64,000 bases of DNA from Clostridium sp. AN503 (GCF_040719375.1 NZ_JBFDTP010000001.1:186001-250000), one strand, 5' to 3'. Positions 9,001 through 18,402 are shown, counted from the first letter of the stretch. Made by a program: numbers and translations. Notes: generated by a model not told the origin, from the letters alone.

Positions 9001-9834
9001 TCAAACCCCGATATGATATTTGTCATACATTTTTTGTAGAAGCCCGGCATCCTTTCGAAGGAGAGGAATCTTGTCCGTATCTCCCCCGGCTTCCATCAGA
9101 TCCATAAGCCTTAAGAGGCTGTCTCTGCCTTCCTGGAAACCTGCTTTCAGACCTTCCTCCAGGCCTTCCTTCCGCTCATCGCTGAGCATTTCACTGAACA
9201 GCATATACCTCACCTCCATTCCCCGGCTTCGCTTGATATCCGCAATCCTTGTCTCGATTTTATGGATCAGTTCATCCAGCTGATATTCTGTGGCAGAAGA
9301 AGCGCCCTCCACATACTTCAAAAAACGGATCAGTTCCGGCGATTCTTCGTCATCATTTTGGCCTTTTGTGTTCAAAAAGATCTTGTATGCCTCGTCTCCA
9401 AGCTCTTCTCCAGTCTCCTTGCAATGGGTGACACAGGTATATTGATAACGCCCATGCCCAAATGGATCAAAATTGCAGATAAAGATAATAAAGCTTTTAG
9501 GAAGCTCATTGAAATCTGCTCCTGGCTTCAGGGTTGCCATGTCCATCTGGCCCTGGTAAAACCGGCTCCGCTTGGGAAGATTCCGTTTATCCGTGGTCTG
9601 CATCTCCACATCAAACACATTTCCCGCTTCATCATCTGCATAAACGTCCAAACGTACTCCCCGGAAATCCGGGTTCACAAACATGGTCGCTTCTCCTCTG
9701 ACTTTTACCGCTTTAATCGGTATCCCCAAAATCCGTTCCAAAACTCCGCGGCAGACTTCTTCATCCTCCATAGCCGCTGCGAACATAAATGCATCTGGAA
9801 ACTGTAGATCACAAAATGGTTTTTTTACTGTCAT
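9001..9834 (-). CDS. Rpn-family PD-(D/E)XK nuclease / transposase-like protein
   Basis: About 277 residues. The N-terminal part (CDLQFPDAFMFAAAM, then GVRLDVYADDEAGNVFDVEMQ) matches the PDDEXK_2/Rpn group, with Asp and Glu-x-Gln at the expected nuclease positions. NLPKRSRFYQGQMDM and SFIIFICNFDPFG are also typical. The C-terminus carries the Glu/Gly-rich stretch GLEEGLKAGFQEGRDS common in these proteins. The ATG at 9834 has a GGTGGGAG site; the longer frame to 9912 adds residues unlike the family. These genes occur in many copies in gut Firmicutes and may move in cis; the function is not established. It splits the glycan cluster. Confidence 0.8.
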   Translation of the reverse strand: MTVKKPFCDLQFPDAFMFAAAMEDEEVCRGVLERILGIPIKAVKVRGEATMFVNPDFRGVRLDVYADDEAGNVFDVEMQTTDKRNLPKRSRFYQGQMDMATLKPGADFNELPKSFIIFICNFDPFGHGRYQYTCVTHCKETGEELGDEAYKIFLNTKGQNDDEESPELIRFLKYVEGASSATEYQLDELIHKIETRIADIKRSRGMEVRYMLFSEMLSDERKEGLEEGLKAGFQEGRDSLLRLMDLMEAGGDTDKIPLLRKDAGLLQKMYDKYHIGV

Positions 9835-9954
9835 ACTCCCACCTTCCCGATATGGCAGCGGCAGTAATCTTATTCGTATTTCTATTATAACGGATACCGG
9901 AAGGCAAAACAATACACGACTTATATTTTTTCAGATGTACATTTTATAGGATAT

Positions 9955-10006
9955 ACAAAAAATGGATTTTGAGCAGACTTATAAAAGCCTGAACAAAATC
10001 CATTTT
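9955..10006 (-). terminator. Hairpin terminator after the 1335-residue glycosyltransferase
   Basis: A perfect 13-base inverted repeat (9959-9971 with 9994-10006, arms AAAATGGATTTTG and complement) lies 8 bases past the stop. A run of six T follows on the minus strand. The stem is AT-rich with a 22-base loop. Confidence 0.6.
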
Positions 10007-10013
10007 CAATATC

Positions 10014-13000
10014 CTATTGGAAGTCTTCCTCCACCACTCTCCATGCCGCATCCATACTAAAATGCTGCCTGATATACTTCTGGGTCCTCCCGCACAGCTC
10101 CCTGCACGCCTCATCATCCTGATAAAGCCGCACCACTGTCTCTGCGAACTGCTCCGGCGTATCCTCCACCAGCAGCACATCCTCCACCTGGGGGATACCC
10201 TCGGCCCCGATCGAGGTCGTCACGATCGGCGCGCCGTTGTAGATGGCCTCCACCACCTTGCCTTTCACTCCGGCGCCATAGCGCAGCGGTACCACCACGA
10301 TCTTACAGGTGGCATAAAGCTGTTCCAGCTCTTCCTCCGACACAAAGCCCTTGATGACAATCCCTCTGCCCGGCTGTTCTAACGCCTTGATCTCATCAGT
10401 CACCTTGGAACCAACCACATAGAATTCCGGCGCACGGCGTCCTGCCGCTTCCATCTGCTGACGGATGAGCGGATAGATGTCCTTGGCAAACCATAACACT
10501 GCGTCCGCATTCGGCGGATGGGCGAAGCCGCCTACAAACAGCAGTCCTTCCCTCTTTGCAAAGTCCTCCTGGATGTCCGTCTTAAATTCATCAAAAACAT
10601 AAGCTGTAATATCCTTTACATGGATCGTCGGATCGATCTCTTTGACCGCATCCCGCTCAATATAGGACGGATAATAGGAGACCGCCGCCTTGCTCATCAG
10701 TGTCAGCTCCACAGACTTCCAGTACTCCGCATCCTCCTTGGTCTTCAAGTCTCCTGTGATCTGGTACTCCCGGCTCTCCCGCAGGAAATGCAGGTCATGT
10801 CCATAGTAGATCACCTTTGTATCCGTATTGTCCAGAATATAATCAATATACTTGGATGCAATATGGGGGCGGTTCAAATAAGCCACCGCAATGTCATCCC
10901 CGTGATCCCGCAGCCAGTCCCAGATCTTCACCTGATATTCCGGCCCGTACAGCACCTCGATCCCCATCTGGAGCAGTTCGGTAGTATACGGCTCCTCATG
11001 CATGAAATTATCACCCAGGAATTTCACCACATAGCCTTTTTTCAAAAACATCTTCAAATACTGGAATGTGGTCTTGGAGCCTGCATCCTTATCGTAAGTA
11101 GGCACATAATGGTCCACCACCAGAATGATCTTTTTGCCCATACTGCGCTCTCTGGCCCGGAACGGATCAGGATTGCCGTCATTTTCACACTGCTTTGCGA
11201 ATTCTTCCGCCCACTTCTCCTTGAGTTTCTTACTGTTCACCGCCTGATAGCGTTTCAGGCCCGTGCCCTCTACGTCAGTGCCGTTGGAAATACCTTCGAA
11301 ATGGATGACCTTGGAGAGCGGCTGGAACACCACCCGGTATCCGGCTTTTCGCACCTCAAAAGCAAGATCCGAATCCTCACAGTATGCCGGGGCAAACCGC
11401 GTGTCAAACCCGCCGATCTGTTTCCACAGGTCGTTGGACAGAAGGATCGCCGCACCGGAAATATAGTCCACATCCTTCACATAGTTATATTCCGGCTTGT
11501 CCGGGTCGTCCAGACGCCCATAATTCCAGCCGCTGCCGTCGCTCCAGATGATGCCGCCCGCCTCCTGAAGCCTTCCGTCCGGATACACCAGCTTGGAACC
11601 GACCATCCCGATAGACGGATCGGATTCCATGAGCTTTACCAGCGAACTGAGCCAGCCTTCCGTCACCTGGGTGTCATTGTTCAAAAACATCACATATTTT
11701 CCACGGGCATGGCGCGCCGCATTATTGCAGTTGCGCAGAAACCCCTGGTTGGTCGTATTGCGGCAGATAACCAGCCCTTCCGCATATTCAGACAAATGCT
11801 CGGTAGCATCCGTCGATACGTCGTCCGCGATAATGACCTCGTAGGAAACGTCCTTCGTATGCTCCAGGATCGACAGCAGGCAGGCATAGGTATAGTGGAT
11901 CTGGTTATATACCGGGATCACAATGGAAACCTTTGGCTCCTCCGCCTGTTCAAACTTAAGCTTTCCGTGCCGCTTATAGATCTCCCCAATATGGAAATCG
12001 CCATCCCTGAGATTCTTTCCCTCCGGCGTGGAGTAGAATCTTGAGGAGCGGACCGGATGCAGCAGGTATTCTTTTTTATAGGACAGCTTCTTCCGCTCCA
12101 GAGAACCCTTCGGGTACTTGCGGTTAAAGGAATCCCCCAACTTCCTTCTGGCTTTAAAAAGCAGCGCTTCATGACCATTCAGATACGTAAGGGTCTTCCC
12201 CATCTCGTCGATCTCATGGCGCAGATCCCGGATGATCGCCTCCAGATTCGTCACATGGTTGTTGGTCAGGCGCTGGACTTCCGTGATCTTACGGATCGTC
12301 ACATCCTTTTCCCTGCTGTGGATCTTCATCTGCTCGATCCGCTCCCGTGCGCGGGATAAATCGCTCTCCGTCTGCCGGATCTCCATGATTCCCCTGGAAT
12401 AGACCATGTAATTGCCCAGGTAGATCTGCTGGTTCTCCCCGTGCACATAATTCTGGAAATTAATCTCCATTTTCCTGTACACATCCGCCATCTCCGCCGT
12501 AATATCAAACGCAGCCAGAATATCCGGAAGCCCCAGCTGTCTCATAACGCTGCTGTACTGCTCATAAAAATAATACAGGATCCTGTATTTCACAAAATGC
12601 TCCGGCACCGGAAATAAAAACACCCACTCATAGTCCAGACAATAGATGCCGTCCTCTGTCATCAGCATATTTTCAAACAATGCGTCAATATTGGATACCA
12701 TACAGGTGGTATCGCTGCCAAGGATCTCAAACTCCGCCTCAGACAGTGCCTCCCCAAATACTTCGTCAAATTCCGCGGTGCGGACGAACGGACTGCGGTA
12801 TTCCGGTCCGATGTCATAGATCTGATCCATGGCTGTGCGCAGCACTGCTACAGGCAGCTGTCCGCCCTGTATCTGCTCCCCCAGCCTCTCCGCCTGAGTT
12901 TCTCCCACAAGGTATGGGAAAAAAGCGGAATTCCGGTCCTCGCGGTAATCCGGCTCCGCCGCCTTAAGGGTCCGGTGCTGGGCTGAAAGCTTCTCATACT

Positions 13001-14021
13001 TTTCCTTGAACGACCATATATGCTGGATCCCGTCCAGGCTGAGCGCCGCTTTTTCTACATAACGCTTCCAGGTCAGCTCATAAGCCTCTCCCGTCTTCTG
13101 CTCCCGGATCCGCTTCTCTTCATCCGGATCTTTCGGCGCCAGATATTCGCAGATACAGGTTTTGATCTGAAACTGTTCCCGCCTTGTCTTATTATATTTT
13201 ATAAAGATCCGCTCATCTCTGCTTTTGATCTTTGTACGATTCCTGCTCCAAAAGACCAGATAAGAGTTGGCATACAGATCAAATGCATCCGCCTCGCACA
13301 CTGCGTCGAACTTCTCTCCCATATCCATCATGTGATAGGGCGGATAGTCATACGCCGGCGTCACTTTGGTCAGATCGCCCTTTTTGGGCAGATAGCGGTC
13401 TGAATAGATGCTGACAGGCACCCGGTAGTCCGGCATCGGATAATAGTATTTAAAATGGCCCTGTCCGTTTTCTGTCAAAAGCTCCGTCAGATGTTTCTTC
13501 GTCAGGGCATTGTCCTCAATCCTGGTCCCCGCCAGGTACTTCATGCCAAGTGCATTGGCAGAAGCCACGATCAGGACCCCATCCGGCTTAAGCAGCTTCT
13601 TCGCTGCCTGGATGTTGTCCTCGTAAGGAGCCTCAAGACTGCCTGCCAGGACCACATAATCATAGGCCCGGCCCGCGGCAGCAGTCATCCTCTCGGCATA
13701 TCCTGTCAGGGTATCCTTCTCATACCGGATATTGGGCGCACCGGGATAACGCATTTCTACAGTCCTTAAGGCGTCTGCATCTGCGTCCAGCACAGTCACC
13801 TGACTAACGCTGGTCCGGTACAGTCCGGTCATGGCTCCATAATCGGCACCTACCTGCAGAAGTTCTCCCTCCGGATCAAAATCATACCATTCCAGCAGCA
13901 TTTCCCTCTGGCTGGAGAGGGCATAGAGGAGATCCAGGCGTTCATTGTCCGCCAGGATCTCCCGGATATTCCCCCTGTGCTCTTTTAAAAGCATCTGTAT
14001 CTCGTCGTCTATCTTCCTCAT
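10014..14021 (-). CDS. Methyltransferase / kinase-like / coiled-coil / GT2 / GT-B fusion glycosyltransferase
   Basis: A 1335-residue protein with at least five parts. Residues 45-215 resemble a class I SAM methyltransferase (LLQVGADYGAMTGLY, DYVVLAGSLE). Residues 265-480 look like a degenerate protein-kinase/APH fold: FIKY near 272-276, SNIDALFEN at 443-451 (DxxxxN) and CLDYEW at 461-466. Residues 545-615 are heptad-like coiled coil. Residues 697-910 are GT2 (VSIVIPVYNQ, IIADDVSTDAT, LNNDT, CEDSDLAFEVRKAGYRV). Residues 963-1335 are GT-B/GT4-like with RYGAGVKGKVVEAIYNGAPIV. The layout recalls WsaE (methyltransferase plus two rhamnosyltransferases) and WbdD (methyltransferase-kinase-coiled coil chain terminator). 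It is probably cytoplasmic or membrane-associated and extends and caps a lipid-linked glycan. It lies 16 bases after the Wzt gene, so it is co-transcribed. The start follows AAGGACGAGAACC. Confidence 0.85.
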   Translation of the reverse strand: MRKIDDEIQMLLKEHRGNIREILADNERLDLLYALSSQREMLLEWYDFDPEGELLQVGADYGAMTGLYRTSVSQVTVLDADADALRTVEMRYPGAPNIRYEKDTLTGYAERMTAAAGRAYDYVVLAGSLEAPYEDNIQAAKKLLKPDGVLIVASANALGMKYLAGTRIEDNALTKKHLTELLTENGQGHFKYYYPMPDYRVPVSIYSDRYLPKKGDLTKVTPAYDYPPYHMMDMGEKFDAVCEADAFDLYANSYLVFWSRNRTKIKSRDERIFIKYNKTRREQFQIKTCICEYLAPKDPDEEKRIREQKTGEAYELTWKRYVEKAALSLDGIQHIWSFKEKYEKLSAQHRTLKAAEPDYREDRNSAFFPYLVGETQAERLGEQIQGGQLPVAVLRTAMDQIYDIGPEYRSPFVRTAEFDEVFGEALSEAEFEILGSDTTCMVSNIDALFENMLMTEDGIYCLDYEWVFLFPVPEHFVKYRILYYFYEQYSSVMRQLGLPDILAAFDITAEMADVYRKMEINFQNYVHGENQQIYLGNYMVYSRGIMEIRQTESDLSRARERIEQMKIHSREKDVTIRKITEVQRLTNNHVTNLEAIIRDLRHEIDEMGKTLTYLNGHEALLFKARRKLGDSFNRKYPKGSLERKKLSYKKEYLLHPVRSSRFYSTPEGKNLRDGDFHIGEIYKRHGKLKFEQAEEPKVSIVIPVYNQIHYTYACLLSILEHTKDVSYEVIIADDVSTDATEHLSEYAEGLVICRNTTNQGFLRNCNNAARHARGKYVMFLNNDTQVTEGWLSSLVKLMESDPSIGMVGSKLVYPDGRLQEAGGIIWSDGSGWNYGRLDDPDKPEYNYVKDVDYISGAAILLSNDLWKQIGGFDTRFAPAYCEDSDLAFEVRKAGYRVVFQPLSKVIHFEGISNGTDVEGTGLKRYQAVNSKKLKEKWAEEFAKQCENDGNPDPFRARERSMGKKIILVVDHYVPTYDKDAGSKTTFQYLKMFLKKGYVVKFLGDNFMHEEPYTTELLQMGIEVLYGPEYQVKIWDWLRDHGDDIAVAYLNRPHIASKYIDYILDNTDTKVIYYGHDLHFLRESREYQITGDLKTKEDAEYWKSVELTLMSKAAVSYYPSYIERDAVKEIDPTIHVKDITAYVFDEFKTDIQEDFAKREGLLFVGGFAHPPNADAVLWFAKDIYPLIRQQMEAAGRRAPEFYVVGSKVTDEIKALEQPGRGIVIKGFVSEEELEQLYATCKIVVVPLRYGAGVKGKVVEAIYNGAPIVTTSIGAEGIPQVEDVLLVEDTPEQFAETVVRLYQDDEACRELCGRTQKYIRQHFSMDAAWRVVEEDFQ

Positions 14022-14037
14022 GGTTCTCGTCCTTTTC

Positions 14038-15417
14038 CTAAACCTTACCGTCTGAATTCAGCCGTGCCTCCACCTGAGATTCCATATCATACACACCAAC
14101 CGTGTTCTTGTTGGATATCACCGTGATATTCGCCACATCATAAAGCCGGTGGTAGACCGTGTGCTCTCCCTGCTCAAAGCCCGTACAGCTCATGGACAGC
14201 AGATATTCGCCGCCCTGCAGGGTCATTTTCTGCCGGAAGCTCACTTCATATTCATCCCCGCGCTTTACCGGCTTGATATCAGCGCCCTCAAACATGGTAT
14301 TGGTGCCGGTCAAATCAGCACCTTTTTTATCCTTGATCGTGTAAGTGAAGATCGGCGCCTGGACATCCTCGTGAAAGCGGATCTTCTCTTTTATGGTAAA
14401 TTCCTCACCCTTTAGTAAAAGATTCGTCAGATTGCCCTGCCCGTCAAACAGTCCCAGATCATAAATCTCCGCCTTGCCGTTCCCGTACTCTGTGCGGTTC
14501 GGGTTGATGGTGAGCCTGTCCTTCATCAGACCGTCATGACGCTGATGCGATGGCTTTCCTGAGTGGGGATCTGCTCCCGTCCCCGCGGTCTCTCTGGCCG
14601 GATTTGCCCCGCCATCCGTCAACCCGCCGGAAAAATCGTTCATCTCCTCCAGTTCTTCCTCTAAGGCGTCCATCTGGTTTGCCAGGATCTTCTTATACAG
14701 ATCCACCATCTTGCCCGGCGCTCCCTCAGCCACGAAATGGCCTTTATTCAAAAGAACGACCCGGTCGCAGTATTTGATGACGCTCCCCATATCATGGGTT
14801 ACCATCAGGATCGTCGTGCCGTTCTTGCGGATCTCCTCCATGCGGCGGTAACACTTCGCCTGGAAGAACACGTCCCCCACCGAGAGGGCCTCATCCACGA
14901 TCAGGATCTCCGGCTCCACGTTGATCGCGAGCGCAAAAGCAAGCCGCACGAACATACCGCTGGAATACGTCTTTACCGGCTGATAGACAAAATCCCCGAT
15001 ATCGGCAAACTCCAGGATGTCCGGCAGCTTCTGTTCCATCTGGCTGCGGGAAAATCCCATCATGGTTCCATTCATATAGACATTCTCAATTCCGGTATAA
15101 TCCATGTTGAAGCCGGCTCCCAGCTCCAAAAGGGCGGAGATGACTCCGCTTACACGGACACTTCCGTCCGTCGGGGTCAGAACCCCCGTAATGATCTTTA
15201 ATATGGTGGACTTACCGGAACCATTGGTCCCGATAATGCCCACGGTCTCGCCCTTCTTCACCTGGAAAGAGATGCCGCTCAGCGCAAAAAAGTCCCTGTG
15301 GTAGTTCTTGTGGGACAGGCTTAACGACTCCTTCAGCCGGTCGATGGGTTTCTCATATAATCTGTATACTTTGCTTACATCCTGTACCTGGATGGCATAT
15401 TCATTATTCAAAGACAT
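14038..15417 (-). CDS. Wzt-type polysaccharide ABC exporter ATPase with C-terminal glycan-binding domain
   Basis: About 459 residues. The ABC domain has Walker A GTNGSGKST at 63-71, signature YSSGMFVRLAFALA, Walker B ILIVDEALSVGD and the His switch MVTHD. After a Glu/Gly-rich linker comes a beta-rich domain from about 350 (NPNRTEYGNGKAEIYDLGLF to YHRLYDVANITV). It matches the Wzt C-terminal fold that recognises the capped non-reducing end of the exported glycan in ABC-dependent O-antigen systems. The ATG at 15417 with GGGAAGGGACGTTT is chosen over the long frame from 15555, which would run through the promoter. No Wzm permease gene is adjacent on either side, which is unusual. A membrane-tethered TagH-like role is less likely given the C-terminal domain. 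Confidence 0.92.
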   Translation of the reverse strand: MSLNNEYAIQVQDVSKVYRLYEKPIDRLKESLSLSHKNYHRDFFALSGISFQVKKGETVGIIGTNGSGKSTILKIITGVLTPTDGSVRVSGVISALLELGAGFNMDYTGIENVYMNGTMMGFSRSQMEQKLPDILEFADIGDFVYQPVKTYSSGMFVRLAFALAINVEPEILIVDEALSVGDVFFQAKCYRRMEEIRKNGTTILMVTHDMGSVIKYCDRVVLLNKGHFVAEGAPGKMVDLYKKILANQMDALEEELEEMNDFSGGLTDGGANPARETAGTGADPHSGKPSHQRHDGLMKDRLTINPNRTEYGNGKAEIYDLGLFDGQGNLTNLLLKGEEFTIKEKIRFHEDVQAPIFTYTIKDKKGADLTGTNTMFEGADIKPVKRGDEYEVSFRQKMTLQGGEYLLSMSCTGFEQGEHTVYHRLYDVANITVISNKNTVGVYDMESQVEARLNSDGKV

Positions 15418-15497
15418 AAAACGTCCCTTCCCTGCAGTCTTGCTCCGTGGTTGTATCCGTTCTCGCCAGGCTCGAAAGTACCTCGCCAAGTGTTCAC

Positions 15498-15526
15498 AGT
15501 ATATCATTAAACCCATACGGTTGCAA
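15498..15526 (-). promoter_or_regulatory. Sigma-A type promoter of the wzt-glycosyltransferase operon
   Basis: Minus strand TTGCAA, 17-base spacer, TATACT, about 80 bases before the Wzt start codon. Confidence 0.72.
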
Positions 15527-15580
15527 GGAATCATCGAAAAAAACACATATCTCATGAGGCATTTCTACATTTTTCCTGCA

Positions 15581-16387
15581 TCAATACATTGTATAATCCG
15601 TATATACAGTCTCCTGTTCCGGGCCATAGCCTGGGAGGACGGCTCCTGATGCAGCCGGTCTTTTACGCAGAACGGCGTACAGCTCTGCAAACGTAGCGTT
15701 CTCATAGGGGACCACAAAAAGTATGCCAATACCACATAAAAGCATACCCAACAGCTCCCATCCAATAAAGGACCACTGCAGCACAAACAGATTGAACTTC
15801 TCGCCATCCATCATCTGACGGCTCAACGCCAGGGCATCCCGGTAATCCATATTGGGGTTCTCCGAAAGGATATAAGGTACCATAGCATACTCATATGTTT
15901 TGATGATACCAGGAATGATCAGTACCAGGGTCCACAGGAAAATAAACAGGTTCTTCAAAAACATGACCTTTACTACATTTAAATACTTGCCGCGCTCAAA
16001 GCACCAGAACAGCCGTCCCAGCCCTGCGGACTGGCCGGATGCCCGGCTCTCCATGAAGTAGCGGCAGCAGCCTACCTCCACCACATTTCCCATGAAGGCA
16101 CTCCAAAGGGTTCCAAATATAAGCATAACAACGATAACCACGAGCACAATAGCAATGACCGCCATCACCATGCCCTGATTCGTATTTCCCAACAGACTTC
16201 CCACATCGCCCTGAAACTCTGATGTGGTGCCGCTGCTCCGGCTAAAATTCACTTTTCCGCCTGCTCCCGCTCCGCCTGACATCCCTCCGCCTAACAGTGA
16301 TGCGATCAGACTCACAAGAAATGCCATCCAGTAGTATTTGCGCAGGCAGTCTTTTGCCCTGCTTTTCAGTTCTTCACGCGTCCACAT
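15581..16387 (-). CDS. DUF975 family membrane protein
   Basis: About 268 residues. It starts MWTREELKSRAKDCLRKYYW, the typical DUF975 amphipathic opening, followed by about five or six membrane segments and the family motif IPGIIKTYEYAMVPYILSENP. A Gly/Ser-rich loop follows the first segment. The function of the family is unknown. The ATG at 16387 is chosen because AAGGAGG lies 8 bases upstream, while the longer frame from 16435 has no such site. It is a single gene ahead of the Wzt promoter and nothing ties it functionally to the glycan genes. Confidence 0.88.
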   Translation of the reverse strand: MWTREELKSRAKDCLRKYYWMAFLVSLIASLLGGGMSGGAGAGGKVNFSRSSGTTSEFQGDVGSLLGNTNQGMVMAVIAIVLVVIVVMLIFGTLWSAFMGNVVEVGCCRYFMESRASGQSAGLGRLFWCFERGKYLNVVKVMFLKNLFIFLWTLVLIIPGIIKTYEYAMVPYILSENPNMDYRDALALSRQMMDGEKFNLFVLQWSFIGWELLGMLLCGIGILFVVPYENATFAELYAVLRKRPAASGAVLPGYGPEQETVYTDYTMY

Positions 16388-16568
16388 AGATTCATCCTCC
16401 TTAAGACCACGAGCTCTCAATTTTTCAAGTTCCATCCCATTTGTATCTTATCATGCCCAAAAAACAATTACAATTAATTTCCTCTTTCAATCTCCTGAAT
16501 TTTTCAAACAATCTCAACATCAATTACAAATTTTTCAGAAATTTGGCATTTTTTGCCAGAAATGTAAA

Positions 16569-16597
16569 TTGACAATCTGGACATACCCCGATATAAT
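16569..16597 (+). promoter_or_regulatory. Full-consensus promoter of the c-di-GMP enzyme gene
   Basis: TTGACA at 16569-16574 and TATAAT at 16592-16597 are separated by exactly 17 bases. The leader is about 75 bases and ends with a GAGGT ribosome site. Nothing else was recognised in the 294-base gap 16388-16681. Confidence 0.88.
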
Positions 16598-16681
16598 AAG
16601 ATTATAGTACATCATTTTAGACAGCAGGTCTTACTTCCGTAGGGCTTTTTATATTGCTTAACACGTATCCCGAGGTAAATT

Positions 16682-18370
16682 ATGGCACGTAAAAGAAAAA
16701 TCCTGATCGTAGAAGATCAGGAGATCAACCGAATCATCCTCTGCAATATCCTGGAACAGGATTACGATCTGCTGCAGGCCGTCAACGGGCTTGAGGGCCT
16801 GAATCTGCTGCGCTCCTGTAAGGAAGATATTTCACTGATCCTCCTTGATCTGACCATGCCTGTTATGGATGGCTATGAATTTCTGGACCATGTAAAAAAG
16901 GATCCTATCATGTCTGCGGTCCCCGTGATCATCACCACTTCAAAAGACAGTGATGAGGACGAGATCCGCTGCCTTGCAAACGGCGCATCTGATTTTGTGA
17001 CAAAGCCCTACAACCCGGAAGTAGTCCGGCACAGGATCGCCAGCATCATCCACTTGAGGGAATCCTCTGCCATGCTGAACATGCTGGAATATGACCAGCT
17101 GACCGGTCTTTACAGCAGAGAATTTTTCTATCAGCGCGTAATGCGTATCCTGGAACAGGATCCAGACAAAGAATACGATATCATATGCAGCGACATTGAG
17201 AATTTCAAGCTGGTCAACGAACGTTCAGGCGAAGGGATGGGAGACGAACTGCTCCGCTATGTGGCGGATCTGATCCGGAAGCATCTGGGCAGCAACGATA
17301 TCTGCGCACGCATCCGCGGTGATGTTTTCGCATTCCTGGTAGAGCACAGGGAGAACAATTTTGAAGAGATCGTCCAGCAGCAGATAGAAAACGGTTATCC
17401 TGACTGCCCCGTTCCCAACCTGATCATCAAATATGGGATTTACGAGAATGTGAACCGCCATCTTCCGGTTTCCGTGATGTGCGACCGGGCGCTTTTGGCA
17501 CTCCGCCGGATCAAGAACCAGTACGGCAAATACCTTGCCCGGTATGATGATTCCCTGCGGCTCGCCATCCTGCGCGAACAACAGATCCTGGACAGCATGG
17601 AACAGGCTCTGCTGGAACATCAGTTTGAAGTGTATTTTCAGCCCAAGCATGAGATATTTACCGGAGACGTCACCGGCGGAGAGGCCCTGGTACGGTGGAA
17701 CCATCCACAGTTTGGCTTTATGTCACCAGGTGAGTTCATTCCTCTGTTTGAGCGGAACAGCTTTATCAGCAAGCTGGATTCCTATGTGTGGGACAAGACC
17801 TGCAGTAACCTGCGTACATGGCTGGACAAGGGGCTTCCTGTAGTTCCCATATCCGTTAACCTTTCGCGGGCGAATTTTGATATTCCGGACCTGGCAGACC
17901 GGATCTGCCGCATTGCAGACAGTCATAACATCGACCATAACCTGCTTCATCTGGAGATCACCGAATCTGCCTACACAGACAATCCGCAGCAGATCATCGA
18001 TATCATACACCAGCTGCGGGAGATGGGCTTCAAGATCGAGATGGATGACTTTGGTTCCGGATACTCATCCCTGAATATGCTCAGCGAACTTCCTATCGAT
18101 GTACTGAAGATGGATATGCATTTTATCCAGCAAAAAGCCACCGACCAAAACCGGAGCATCTTGAATTTTATCGTCAGCCTGTCCAAATGGCTGAATCTGG
18201 TCACCATCGCAGAAGGAGTTGAAACTCGTGAGCAGATGGAATATTTAAAGAGCATCGGCTGCTGTTACGTACAGGGCTATTATTACGCAAAGCCAATGCC
18301 CGCCGTTGATTTTGAGGAATACCTCTGCAAAAAAGACCATACACCCGTAAATATGGCAGAACTTGCATAA
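16682..18370 (+). CDS. Response regulator with degenerate GGDEF and intact EAL domain (c-di-GMP phosphodiesterase)
   Basis: A 562-residue soluble protein in three parts. The receiver domain (about 1-125) has Asp56 in LILLDLTMPVMDGYEF, the acidic pair near residue 11 and KPY. The middle domain is GGDEF-like but its signature reads MGDEL, so cyclase activity is doubtful. The EAL domain (about 300-550) keeps the catalytic set: EALVRW, NLSRANF, LEITES, EMDDFGSGYSS, LKMD, EGVET and VQGYYYAKP. It should hydrolyse c-di-GMP under control of phosphorylation by an unlinked kinase. It is a single-gene unit with its own strong promoter and a terminator; no histidine kinase is nearby. Confidence 0.93.
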   Translation: MARKRKILIVEDQEINRIILCNILEQDYDLLQAVNGLEGLNLLRSCKEDISLILLDLTMPVMDGYEFLDHVKKDPIMSAVPVIITTSKDSDEDEIRCLANGASDFVTKPYNPEVVRHRIASIIHLRESSAMLNMLEYDQLTGLYSREFFYQRVMRILEQDPDKEYDIICSDIENFKLVNERSGEGMGDELLRYVADLIRKHLGSNDICARIRGDVFAFLVEHRENNFEEIVQQQIENGYPDCPVPNLIIKYGIYENVNRHLPVSVMCDRALLALRRIKNQYGKYLARYDDSLRLAILREQQILDSMEQALLEHQFEVYFQPKHEIFTGDVTGGEALVRWNHPQFGFMSPGEFIPLFERNSFISKLDSYVWDKTCSNLRTWLDKGLPVVPISVNLSRANFDIPDLADRICRIADSHNIDHNLLHLEITESAYTDNPQQIIDIIHQLREMGFKIEMDDFGSGYSSLNMLSELPIDVLKMDMHFIQQKATDQNRSILNFIVSLSKWLNLVTIAEGVETREQMEYLKSIGCCYVQGYYYAKPMPAVDFEEYLCKKDHTPVNMAELA

Positions 18371-18402
18371 CGACTTCTGTTTCAAGCTAAAATACATAAG
18401 AC

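Noticed and set aside
9001..9834. Insertion sequence around the Rpn-type gene
   Set aside because: No terminal inverted repeats or target-site duplication were found on inspection.
10518..12044. 508-codon open frame on the plus strand
   Set aside because: It is the shadow of the GT fusion gene: no ribosome site, no recognisable domain, and the opposite strand encodes clear GT motifs.
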